Source of the DNA: Nocardioides sp.
Lineage (GTDB): Bacteria > Actinomycetota > Actinomycetes > Propionibacteriales > Nocardioidaceae
NCBI GenBank assembly: GCA_023252065.1
Contig: JAHEXO010000125.1
Span: 1 to 6,838, forward strand
DNA length: 6,838 nt
Direction: 5' to 3'
The notes under the pieces: generated by a model
What the model was told of the DNA's origin: nothing
Database searches by the model: none
Seen by the model: only the letters and a program-made list of their open reading frames with translations
Shown here: positions 1 through 6,838 of the stretch, one piece after another
Numbering within the stretch: the stretch's first letter is position 1
Layout of the letters: each line of letters begins with the position of its first letter
Translations under genes and position numbers: made by a program

Positions 1-485
1 CCGCGGTAGCCCCAGTGAGCCGGGCGGTAGCGGTTCATCACGGCGCGGACGTAGGTGTTGTACAGGGCGGGGTCGGGGGCGCCGGTCGGCGTGCTCGCGG
101 CGTACGACGGCGAGAGCCCGAGCACCAGCGTCACCTCGGTGCCGTTGGCGTGCGCGGCCCGGACGGCGGTGTCCAGGCGCGTCCAGTCAGGGGTGGCCAT
201 GGTCGGGAACAGGTCGCCCCACTGCGTGCCGGAGTCCCAGAGCCGGATCCCGCCCGTGCCCTTGCGGTGCAGGGAGTTCCAGTTGTAGTCGTGGACCCCG
301 AACAGGTGACGGTCGACCTTGACCTTGATCACCTTCGCCCTGTGCGTCGTGGTGGGCGCAGCAGCGGAGAACGGCTGGTTGGCGTCCGCGCTCGCGTGCA
401 GGGTGAGCACCGTGGTGGTGGCGAGTGCCAAGGCGGCGAGCATGCCGACGTTCCTGGCACCGCGTCGGGGGGACGACACGTGCAT
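1..485 (-). CDS. Secreted glycoside-hydrolase-like TIM-barrel protein, N-terminal part only
   Basis: The reading frame is open from an ATG at 485 to the left edge of the window (161 codons plus two bases), so the C-terminus is missing. A Shine-Dalgarno-like GGAGAA sits 5 bases upstream of the ATG. The N-terminus looks like a Sec signal peptide: a basic stretch with Arg7, Arg8 and Arg11, a hydrophobic core at about residues 13-30, and AxA-type cleavage options at A31-S-A33 or A33-D-A35. The mature part has LFGVHDYNW (61-69), GIRLWDSGTQW (79-89), WTRLDTAVRAAHANG (101-115) and a hydrophobic strand followed by GLSPSYA (123-129). This pattern resembles the first two or three beta/alpha units of GH39/GH5-like actinobacterial glycoside hydrolases. 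The catalytic acids would lie beyond the visible part, so enzyme activity and substrate cannot be judged. It is divergent from the kinase gene at 636 and has no visible link to nucleoside salvage. The gene call is strong; the family call is moderate. Confidence 0.82.
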   Translation of the reverse strand, partial: MHVSSPRRGARNVGMLAALALATTTVLTLHASADANQPFSAAAPTTTHRAKVIKVKVDRHLFGVHDYNWNSLHRKGTGGIRLWDSGTQWGDLFPTMATPDWTRLDTAVRAAHANGTEVTLVLGLSPSYAASTPTGAPDPALYNTYVRAVMNRYRPAHWGYR

Positions 486-591
486 CTCTGTTCTCCGGTC
501 GCGTGCTGGGTGGTGCGGGGTGGTCTGGGGGTCGAGCCGACTGCCAGTATCGAGACGCGGCGCCGTCGCCGCACGCAAATGCCGGGAAAGT

Positions 592-603
592 GTCCGATCG
601 GAC
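592..603. promoter_or_regulatory. Perfect 12-bp palindrome, possible operator
   Basis: GTCCGATCGGAC is its own reverse complement. It lies in the 150 bp gap between two divergent genes, 33 bp before the kinase start and 107 bp before the hydrolase start. It falls roughly where the -35 region of the kinase promoter would be, given the -10-like CACAAT at 624-629. A dimeric repressor or activator could bind here. No loop is present, so an RNA hairpin is unlikely. The role is inference; a palindrome of this length also arises by chance in GC-rich DNA. Confidence 0.3.
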
Positions 604-623
604 GACCCGGGTGGCCCGTCCGG

Positions 624-629
624 CACAAT
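624..629 (+). promoter_or_regulatory. Possible -10 element for a leaderless kinase transcript
   Basis: CACAAT matches the TATAAT consensus at 4 of 6 positions and lies 6 bases before the GTG start at 636. That spacing would put the transcription start at or next to the start codon. No Shine-Dalgarno sequence is evident just before the GTG, which also fits leaderless translation, common in actinobacteria. No convincing -35 hexamer is seen at 16-18 bp, so this is a weak call. Confidence 0.25.
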
Positions 630-635
630 GCGCGG

Positions 636-1250
636 GTGCCTCGCCGTCCCCTCGTTGCCCAGGTGGTCGTCCTGGCCGGGCCCTCGGGGTCGGGGAAGTC
701 GCGGCTGGCCGCCCACACCGGGCTGCCGGTGCTGCGGCTCGACGACTTCTACCGCAGCGGCGACGACCCCGGCCTGCCGCTGATCACCGACGGCGCGAAC
801 GCAGGCCTCGTCGACTGGGACGACCCTCGCTCCTGGCACACCGACGAGGCGGTCAGCGCGATCTGCGACCTGGCGCGGACCGGCCGGACCGTCGCCCCTC
901 TCTACGACATCGCCCGCAACGGCACCAGCGGCACCCACGAGGTCGACGTCACCGGCTTCCCGCTCTTCGTGGCCGAGGGGATCTTCGCCCAGGAGGTCGT
1001 CGAGGCGTGCCGCTCCGAAGGCGTCCTGGCTGCCGCGCTCTGCCTGAACCAGTACCCGCTGGTGACATTCTGGCGGCGGCTCACCCGCGACCTGCGCGAG
1101 CACCGCAAACCGCCGCTGGTGCTCCTACGGCGGGGCTGGGCGCTCCTGCGCGACCAGCGTCGGGTCGTCGCCGACGCGCAGGCCCACGGGTGCGAGGTCG
1201 TGTCGGCCCACCAGGCCGCCGAGCGGATCCGCTCACTCAGGCGGGGGTAG
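636..1250 (+). CDS. Uridine-kinase-like P-loop NTPase
   Basis: A 204-residue protein starting at GTG 636. The Walker A motif GPSGSGKS is at residues 15-22. Further motifs correspond to the uridine/cytidine kinase family: LDDFYR (35-40, the substrate-side Asp-Tyr segment), DWDDPRSW (60-67, matching the family's FDHP region), PLYDIARN (89-95 region), VAEGIFA (112-118, the EG motif), and the Arg-rich lid segment RRLTRDLREHRK (147-158). The likely reaction is ATP-dependent phosphorylation of uridine and/or cytidine in the cytosol. The length matches other single-domain uridine kinases. The frame stays open far upstream, with an ATG at 579. GTG 636 is preferred because it places the P-loop about 15 residues from the N-terminus, as usual, and the upstream codons look non-coding. 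The gene converges with add (25 bp apart), fitting a nucleoside salvage neighbourhood. It is divergent from classical Udk, so a related kinase activity is possible. Confidence 0.8.
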   Translation: MPRRPLVAQVVVLAGPSGSGKSRLAAHTGLPVLRLDDFYRSGDDPGLPLITDGANAGLVDWDDPRSWHTDEAVSAICDLARTGRTVAPLYDIARNGTSGTHEVDVTGFPLFVAEGIFAQEVVEACRSEGVLAAALCLNQYPLVTFWRRLTRDLREHRKPPLVLLRRGWALLRDQRRVVADAQAHGCEVVSAHQAAERIRSLRRG

Positions 1251-1275
1251 CCAGACCTGCCACGGCCGGCCGCCC

Positions 1276-2352
1276 TCAGCCCACCATCATCGCGGCGTAG
1301 CCGGGCTTGATCACCTGCTCGATGATCGCGAGCCGCTCGTCGAAGGGCAGGAAGGCGGACTTCATGGCGTTGATGGCGAACCAGCGCAGGTCGGGCAGCC
1401 CGTAGCCGAAGGCGTCCACCAGCGCCGCGAGCTCGCTGGTCATGGAGGTCCTGCTCATCAGCCGGTTGTCGGTGTTGACCGTCACCCGGAACCGGAGGCG
1501 GGTGAGCAAGCCGATCGGGTGCTCGGCGATGGAGGCCGCGGCGCCGGTCTGGACGTTCGAGGCGGGGGCGAGCTCGAGGGGGATGCGCTTGTCGCGGACG
1601 TAGGCCGCGAGCCGACCGAGCCGGACCTCGCCCTCGTCGTCGACGGTGATGTCGTCGACGATCCGGACCCCGTGGCCGAGCCGGTCCGCGCCGCACCACT
1701 GGATCGCCTCCCAGATCGACGGCAGCCCGAAGGCCTCGCCGGCATGGATGGTGAAGTGGAAGTTCTGCCGCTGGAGGTACTCGAACGCGTCCAGGTGCCG
1801 GGTGGGAGGATAGCCGGCCTCGGCGCCGGCGATGTCGAAGCCGACCACTCCGCGGTCGCGCCAGGCCACGGACAGCTCGGCGATCTCCCGCGAGCGGGCC
1901 TGGTGCCGCATCGCGGTCAGCAGCTGGCGGACGACGATCCGCCCGCCGGCCGCCGCCATGCCGGCCGCGAAGCCGGACTGCACGGCCTCGACGACCTCGT
2001 CCAGAGCCAGTCCGGTCTCGACGTGCTGCTCGGGGGCGAAGCGCACCTCGGCGTACACGACACCGTCGTCGGCGAGGTCCTCGACGCACTCGCGGGCCAC
2101 CCGCTCGAGCGCCTCCGGCGTCTGCATGACGCCGACCGTGTGGTCGAAGGTCTCGAGGTAGCGCACCAGCGACCCGGAGTCGGCCGACTCGGCGAACCAG
2201 CGGGCGAGCGAGTCCGCGTCGGAGGCCGGCAGCGCATGACCGACCTGGTCGGCGAGCTCGAGCACGGTCTGCGGCCGGAGCCCGCCGTCGAGGTGGTCGT
2301 GGAGGAGGACCTTGGGGGCCCGGCGGATCTCCTCACGAGTAGGTTCTGACAT
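1276..2352 (-). CDS. add: Adenosine deaminase
   Basis: A 358-residue cytosolic enzyme of the metal-dependent amidohydrolase superfamily, converting adenosine and deoxyadenosine to inosine and deoxyinosine plus ammonia. All expected zinc and catalytic elements are visible: H18 and H20 in [12 protein letters not shown]203 and E206 in HAGE, H227 in LGHG and D295 in NTDN. The acidic pair seen in many family members is Asp-Asn here (D295-N296), which I recall as typical of actinobacterial enzymes rather than as damage. The ATG at 2352 has GGAAGGA seven bases upstream (2360-2366). Length is normal. It belongs functionally with cdd and deoA but is separated from deoA by the oppositely oriented maoC gene. 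Its 5' end is only 41 bp from the divergent maoC start, so any dedicated promoter lies in those 41 bp or inside maoC; read-through from deoA is the alternative. Confidence 0.96.
   Translation of the reverse strand: MSEPTREEIRRAPKVLLHDHLDGGLRPQTVLELADQVGHALPASDADSLARWFAESADSGSLVRYLETFDHTVGVMQTPEALERVARECVEDLADDGVVYAEVRFAPEQHVETGLALDEVVEAVQSGFAAGMAAAGGRIVVRQLLTAMRHQARSREIAELSVAWRDRGVVGFDIAGAEAGYPPTRHLDAFEYLQRQNFHFTIHAGEAFGLPSIWEAIQWCGADRLGHGVRIVDDITVDDEGEVRLGRLAAYVRDKRIPLELAPASNVQTGAAASIAEHPIGLLTRLRFRVTVNTDNRLMSRTSMTSELAALVDAFGYGLPDLRWFAINAMKSAFLPFDERLAIIEQVIKPGYAAMMVG
2340..2345 (+). promoter_or_regulatory. Candidate -10 element for maoC
   Basis: TAGGTT fits the TANNNT -10 pattern common for actinobacterial housekeeping sigma factors. 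It lies inside the first codons of the divergent add gene. Transcription would start around 2352, giving a leader of about 42 bases that contains the AGGAGAG ribosome site at 2382-2388. No good -35 is present at standard spacing (a TTGGGG at 2312-2317 is too far), so support is limited. Confidence 0.3.
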
Positions 2353-2393
2353 GGCCCGATCCTTCCAGACGCCGACATCCCAGGAGAGCCCGC

Positions 2394-2852
2394 ATGCGCG
2401 TCCTCGACGACCTCGACGAGCTGCCCGGCCTGACCGGCGAGCTGCTCGGCACCAGCGACTGGCTGGAGATCGACCAGGACCGGGTGAACCGGTTCGCCGA
2501 CGCCACCGGCGACCACCAGTGGATCCACGTCGACCTCGAGCGGGCTGCAGCCGGGCCGTTCGGGGGCACGATCGCCCACGGGTACCTGACCTTGTCGCTG
2601 CTGCCCTACCTCGGCGCCCAGGTCTTCGCGCTCGAGACGCCCGGCGCCAAGCTCAACTACGGCGTGAACAAGGTCCGCTTCCCCCACCCCGTGCGGGTCG
2701 GCTCCCGCATCCGCAACCACGTCACCATGGGCGAGGTCACCGACCTGCCCGCCGGCACCCAGCTCACCTTGCGGCACACGATCGAGATCGAGGGCCAGGA
2801 CAAGCCCGCCTGCGTCGCCGAGACCGTCGTCCTGCTCGTCGCCGCCGGTTGA
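2394..2852 (+). CDS. MaoC-family single-hotdog enoyl-CoA hydratase
   Basis: A 152-residue protein of the MaoC/(R)-specific enoyl-CoA hydratase family. The hydratase-2 motif is clear: [12 protein letters not shown] at residues 34-45 carries the catalytic Asp40 and His45 with the canonical spacing of five, followed by [20 protein letters not shown] (51-70). From memory the whole protein closely resembles M. tuberculosis Rv0130 (HtdZ), including a [18 protein letters not shown] segment (88-104), and has nearly the same length. Expected reaction: reversible hydration of trans-2-enoyl-CoA to (R)-3-hydroxyacyl-CoA, acting as a dimer in the cytosol. The ATG at 2394 has AGGAGAG just upstream. The gene is on the plus strand between deoA and add, which are both on the minus strand and unrelated to acyl-CoA metabolism. 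The family call is strong; the physiological substrate is unknown. Confidence 0.93.
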   Translation: MRVLDDLDELPGLTGELLGTSDWLEIDQDRVNRFADATGDHQWIHVDLERAAAGPFGGTIAHGYLTLSLLPYLGAQVFALETPGAKLNYGVNKVRFPHPVRVGSRIRNHVTMGEVTDLPAGTQLTLRHTIEIEGQDKPACVAETVVLLVAAG

Positions 2853-2904
2853 GCAGGACCTACGGGGCCCGCCGCTGGTCGAGGACGGACTACGGAGCCG
2901 ACGG
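2845..2904 (+). repeat. Imperfect tandem duplication of about 30 bp across the maoC stop
   Basis: Aligning 2845-2874 with 2875-2904 gives 20 identical bases of 30 without gaps. Shared blocks include GGT-GAG and a central CTACGG. The first copy contains the maoC stop codon (2850-2852). This could be a decayed duplication or part of a dispersed intergenic repeat; it could also be chance in GC-rich DNA. Confidence 0.3.
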
Positions 2905-2920
2905 CTGCTGCACCAGCACC
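2903..2920. terminator. Possible bidirectional hairpin in the maoC/deoA convergent gap
   Basis: The arms TGCTG (2906-2910) and CAGCA (2914-2918) are perfectly complementary around the three-base loop CAC. GG/CC pairs at 2903-2904 and 2919-2920 extend the stem past one bulged base. It lies 50 bases after the maoC stop and about 100 bases past the deoA stop, in the 170 bp gap where convergent transcripts must end. No T-run follows on either strand, so it would be a weak or U-less terminator. The same gap also holds the loopless palindrome GGACCGGTCC at 2959-2968. Confidence 0.28.
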
Positions 2921-3022
2921 CACGCGAGGCGGGTGGAAGCTGCGCAGGAACTGCCACCGGACCGGTCCATTCTCAGATCGCGGACCGCGCGGCGGCAGAG
3001 GCCAAGGTCACCCCCGGGCGGG

Positions 3023-4306
<1,284 letters not shown>

Positions 4307-4312
4307 GCGCGG

Positions 4313-4318
4313 CACCCT
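4313..4318 (-). promoter_or_regulatory. Ribosome binding site for deoA
   Basis: AGGGTG on the minus strand ends six bases before ATG 4306 and overlaps the P450 stop codon (4317-4319). It supports the ATG over the GTG at 4315, which would lie inside this site, and suggests translation of deoA is coupled to termination of the P450. Confidence 0.5.
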
Positions 4319-5471
4319 AGCCGGAGACCGGCACCGAGCGGTTGCCGCGCAGCACGAACGTCCCGCGCGAGACCGGCGCGCCGGCGAGGGCCAGGTCGGG
4401 GAACCGGTCGAACAGCGCCGCGACCGACTCGGCGAGCTCCATCCGGGCCAGCGGTGCGCCCAGGCAGAAGTGCACGCCCACGCCGAAGGCCAGGTGGGGG
4501 TTGGGGTCCCGCGCGACGTCGAAGGTGTCGGCGTCGGCGAAGACGACCGGGTCGCGGTTGGCGGCGCCGAGGAGGGCGGCGATCTTCTTTCCCGGCTCGA
4601 CCACGACGCCGCCGACCTCGACCGGTGCGACCGCGGTGCGCTCGAACAGCTGGAGAGCGGAGTCGAAGCGGAGCATCTCCTCCACCGTCAACGCCACGTC
4701 CTCCCCCGGCCGGAGCCCCCGCGCCAGCATCGCGGCCAGGCCGTTGCCGAAGACGTTGACCGACGCCTCGTGTCCTGCGTTGAGCAGCAGCACCGCCGAG
4801 GCCACGACCTCGTCCGCGGACAGCTCGGTGGCGACCAGGTCGCTGACCAGGTCGTCACGCGGCTCGCGCCGCCGGTCGTCGGCGATGCCGCGCACCAGGG
4901 CGGCGAAGTCGGTGGCCGCGGCGACGGCCTCGTCGACCACCCCCGCCGACGGGGACGGCTCGTACATCCGCTCGATCGCCTGCGACCAACGGCGCAGGTC
5001 GGGCGCGTGCTCGCGCGGGACGCCGAGCAGCTCGGCGATGACCAGCACCGGCAGCGGCTCGGCGTAGTCCTCGACCGCGTCGAACCCGGCCGGGTCGACG
5101 GCGTCGAGGAGCTCTGCGGCCAGCGCCTGCACCCGAGGCCGCAGCCGCTCGATGTGTCCCCGGTTGAACGCCGCGGCGACCGGGCGGCGGAGCCGGGTGT
5201 GCTCGGGTGGCTCGTTCTCCATCATCTGGTTGCGGTGGAGCAGGTTGAACGGCTCGAGGTACGACGCGGGCTCGCGGTCGCGCCACAAGCGCTGGAGGTC
5301 GCGGGTGCGCTGCACCTTCGACGCGCTCGGGTGGTCGAAGGTCAGGTAGACGCCCGACGGCTCGTGCCAGGCCACCGGCGCGCGCCGGCGTTCCTCGGCG
5401 AAGAACGGGTAGGGATCCGCGACGAACGCGGGATCGCCCAGGTCAAGCGAGGTTGTCGGGACCGAACGCAT
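4317..5471 (-). CDS. Cytochrome P450 (bacterial soluble class)
   Basis: A 384-residue heme monooxygenase without a membrane anchor. Signatures in order: ENEPPEHTRLRR (85-96, C-helix heme-propionate region), I-helix AGHEAS (232-237), K-helix ExxR as EMLR (265-268), the RDPVVFADADTFDVAR segment (306-321), and the heme-binding loop FGVGVHFCLG (329-338) with Cys336 as thiolate ligand. The I-helix lacks the usual Thr after the acidic residue: it reads Glu235-Ala236-Ser237, as in P450eryF (CYP107A1), where substrate hydroxyl and water help proton delivery. The ATG at 5471 has GAGGTG seven bases upstream and overlaps the end of cdd by 29 bp; it gives the expected short N-terminus leading to DPAFVADPYPFF (13-24). 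No ferredoxin or reductase is in the window. The substrate cannot be told from sequence. Its place between cdd and deoA suggests, without proof, a nucleoside- or base-related substrate. Confidence 0.95.
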   Translation of the reverse strand: MRSVPTTSLDLGDPAFVADPYPFFAEERRRAPVAWHEPSGVYLTFDHPSASKVQRTRDLQRLWRDREPASYLEPFNLLHRNQMMENEPPEHTRLRRPVAAAFNRGHIERLRPRVQALAAELLDAVDPAGFDAVEDYAEPLPVLVIAELLGVPREHAPDLRRWSQAIERMYEPSPSAGVVDEAVAAATDFAALVRGIADDRRREPRDDLVSDLVATELSADEVVASAVLLLNAGHEASVNVFGNGLAAMLARGLRPGEDVALTVEEMLRFDSALQLFERTAVAPVEVGGVVVEPGKKIAALLGAANRDPVVFADADTFDVARDPNPHLAFGVGVHFCLGAPLARMELAESVAALFDRFPDLALAGAPVSRGTFVLRGNRSVPVSG

Positions 5472-5835
5472 CCGGGAGCACCTCGTCCATCCGCTTCACA
5501 CCGGAGCCGGTCATCAGCTCCATCGTCGGGCCGCCGTTCTCGAACAGGAGCTGCCGGCAGCGTCCGCACGGCATGATCACCGTGCCGTCGCGGTCGACGC
5601 ACACGACGTGGGTCAGCCGACCGCCACCGGAGCGATGGAGCTCGGAGACCATCCCGCACTCGGCGCACAGGCCCACGCCGTAGGCGGCGTTCTCGACGTT
5701 GCACCCCGACACGACCCGGCCGTCGTCGACCCGGCCCGCTGCACCCACGGAGTAGTGGGAGTAGGGGGCATAGGCGTGCCGCATCGCCTCGACGGCCTCG
5801 CTGCGCAGGGCCTCCCACTCGTCCCGGGTCGTCAA
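5443..5835 (-). CDS. cdd: Cytidine deaminase
   Basis: A 130-residue enzyme of the small tetrameric, zinc-dependent type, deaminating cytidine and deoxycytidine to uridine and deoxyuridine. Visible motifs: AYAPYSHYSVGAA (21-33), substrate-binding CNVENAAYG (45-53), CAEC (57-60) with zinc ligand Cys57 and catalytic Glu59, and PCGRC (89-93) with ligands Cys90 and Cys93. Position 60 is Cys where B. subtilis has Arg; from memory the M. tuberculosis enzyme also has CAEC, so this is lineage-typical. The start is a TTG at 5835 overlapping the permease stop as TTGA, with GGAAAGG nine bases upstream. It gives the normal length before the APYS motif, whereas the first in-frame ATG (codon 18) would cut into the fold. 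The 3' end overlaps the P450 by 29 bp. The enzyme would feed uridine or deoxyuridine to deoA. Confidence 0.96.
   Translation of the reverse strand: MTTRDEWEALRSEAVEAMRHAYAPYSHYSVGAAGRVDDGRVVSGCNVENAAYGVGLCAECGMVSELHRSGGGRLTHVVCVDRDGTVIMPCGRCRQLLFENGGPTMELMTGSGVKRMDEVLPDAFGPDNLA
5479..5484 (-). promoter_or_regulatory. Ribosome binding site for the P450, inside cdd
   Basis: GAGGTG on the minus strand lies seven bases before ATG 5471 and within the coding end of cdd (codons for the VLPDAF region). It supports the overlapping start and translational coupling of the P450 to cdd. Confidence 0.5.
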
Positions 5836-6838
5836 CCTGCCGAGCCTTTCCGATAGACCTGTCCGTCTGCTGCGGGCATGCGCAGCCGTTGGGTGGCCAG
5901 CGACAGCACGAGCAGCGTGGCGACATAGGGGGTCATGCCGGTGAACTCCCGCGGCACGGTGTCGGTGAGCAGGAACCACGCGAGGAAGCCGGCCCCGAGC
6001 AGCCCGATCACGATGGCGGAGGTGCGGGCCCCCTTGTAGAGCCGGTAGCCGGCGTAGGCCAGCAGCCCGATCGCGACCAGCAGCAGGAGTGCGTGCACGG
6101 CCGAGGGCGTGCGCAGCCGGAGCGCGTCGGTGTAGCCGAACATCAGCGACGCCCCGACCGTGCCGAGCGGCATCCAGTTGCCGAAGATCATCGCCGCCAG
6201 GCCGATGTAGCCGCGGCCGCCGGCCTGGTTGGTGACGAAGCCGCTGGAGGCGACCAGGGCCAGGAACGCGCCGCCCAGGCCGGCCAGCGACCCCGAGACC
6301 AGCACCGCGATGTACTTGTAGCGGTAGACGTTGACGCCGAGGGACTCCGCGGCCGCCGGGCTCTCCCCGCACGAGCGCAGGCGGAGCCCGAACGACGTGT
6401 GCCAGAGCAGCCAGGCCGTCAGCGCCACGATGATCGCGATGAGGATCGTCATGGCCGAGACCTTGGTGGTCAGCGCCGCGAAGAACCCGGCGACGTCGGA
6501 GACCACGAACCAGTGCTTCTCGTTGACCGACGTCAAGCCGCCCGACAACCCGGGGAACGTGACGTAGGGCAGCGGGTCGAGGCCGGTGAGCTGGCGCGGG
6601 CCGCCGTTCTGGAGGTCGGTGAAGTAGGCCTCCGCGAGGTACTGCGTCGCGCCCAGGGCGATGATGTTGATCGCGACCCCGGACACGATGTGGTCGACGC
6701 CGAACGTGATCGTGGCCAGGCCGTGCAGCAGGCCGCCGAGGGCGCCCAGCGCCGCCGCGCCGATCAGCCCGGCCCACGGGCCGTACCAGTAGGTGAAGTA
6801 GGCCGCACCCCAGGTGCCCAGCAGCATCTGGCCCTCGA
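5832..6838 (-). CDS. Nucleoside-type ABC transporter permease (BPD_transp_2 family), N-terminus missing
   Basis: At least 334 residues are visible and the frame stays open to the right edge. The first ATG (6827) is internal: the codons before it read Glu-Gly-Gln, part of the EGQMLLG motif that follows the first membrane helices in this family (RnsD/NupQ-like permeases). About eight hydrophobic segments are visible, roughly at residues 20-42, 48-66, 113-147, 174-197, 207-235, 247-266, 272-293 and 302-317. The cytoplasmic coupling loop GESPAAAESLGVNVYRYK (157-174) contacts the ATPase. Such permeases work with a second permease, an ATP-binding subunit and a BmpA-like lipoprotein to import purine and pyrimidine nucleosides; those partners would lie to the right, outside the window. 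The stop overlaps the cdd start by 4 bp, so transport and catabolism are probably expressed together. The specific nucleoside range is inferred from family and neighbours. Confidence 0.92.
   Translation of the reverse strand, partial: EGQMLLGTWGAAYFTYWYGPWAGLIGAAALGALGGLLHGLATITFGVDHIVSGVAINIIALGATQYLAEAYFTDLQNGGPRQLTGLDPLPYVTFPGLSGGLTSVNEKHWFVVSDVAGFFAALTTKVSAMTILIAIIVALTAWLLWHTSFGLRLRSCGESPAAAESLGVNVYRYKYIAVLVSGSLAGLGGAFLALVASSGFVTNQAGGRGYIGLAAMIFGNWMPLGTVGASLMFGYTDALRLRTPSAVHALLLLVAIGLLAYAGYRLYKGARTSAIVIGLLGAGFLAWFLLTDTVPREFTGMTPYVATLLVLSLATQRLRMPAADGQVYRKGSAG
5845..5851 (-). promoter_or_regulatory. Ribosome binding site that supports the TTG start of cdd
   Basis: GGAAAGG on the minus strand lies nine bases before TTG 5835, inside the last permease codons. 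With the TTGA stop/start overlap it identifies the unusual TTG as the probable start. Confidence 0.45.

Noticed and set aside
15..635. Upstream extension of the kinase frame, including ATG 579
   Set aside because: The extension is antisense to the secreted hydrolase, has no family match and no sensible ribosome site; GTG 636 gives a normal P-loop position.
1240..1261. Hairpin GGCGGG/CCTGCC across the kinase stop as a terminator
   Set aside because: Six-pair stem with a G-U pair and a ten-base loop, no T-run, and partly inside the coding end; too weak to call.
902..2089. Minus-strand open frame of 395 codons overlapping add and the kinase
   Set aside because: It is out of frame with add, Arg-rich and domainless, while add in the same stretch shows all catalytic motifs.
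2979..2989. Inverted repeat CGCGG-A-CCGCG near the deoA end
   Set aside because: A one-base spacer cannot form a stable hairpin loop, and such repeats are common at this GC content.
5836..6777. N-terminal extension of the cdd frame far into the permease gene
   Set aside because: The permease is clearly coded in another frame here; cytidine deaminases of this type are about 130 residues.

Overview
The window reads as chromosomal DNA of a high-GC Actinomycetota. It shows strong G/C third-position bias, GTG and TTG starts, long spurious antisense frames and very short intergenic gaps. A Nocardioides-like actinomycete is plausible from the protein flavour, but this is inference and not something the sequence proves.

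The core is a nucleoside uptake and salvage locus. On the minus strand, reading from the right edge, come a nucleoside-type ABC transporter permease (5832-6838, N-terminus outside the window), cytidine deaminase cdd (5443-5835), a cytochrome P450 (4317-5471) and thymidine phosphorylase deoA (3023-4306). They are packed like one transcription unit: cdd starts at a TTG overlapping the permease stop, the P450 start lies 29 bp inside cdd, and deoA starts 10 bp after the P450 stop. A MaoC/hotdog hydratase gene (2394-2852) then lies on the opposite strand, followed by adenosine deaminase add (1276-2352), back on the minus strand. A uridine-kinase-like P-loop protein (636-1250, plus strand) converges on add with a 25 bp gap. 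At the left edge, divergent from the kinase, is the N-terminal third or so of a secreted glycoside-hydrolase-like protein (1-485, minus strand).

Read together, the permease would import nucleosides, cdd and add would deaminate cytidine and adenosine nucleosides, deoA would phosphorolyse (deoxy)uridine and thymidine, and the kinase could return uridine or cytidine to nucleotides. The two elements that do not fit ordinary salvage are the P450, translationally embedded between cdd and deoA, and the inverted maoC between deoA and add. These are the main points of interest. No RNA genes, mobile elements, CRISPR arrays or gene-free stretches over 300 bases were seen. The largest gaps are 150 bp (486-635) and 170 bp (2853-3022).
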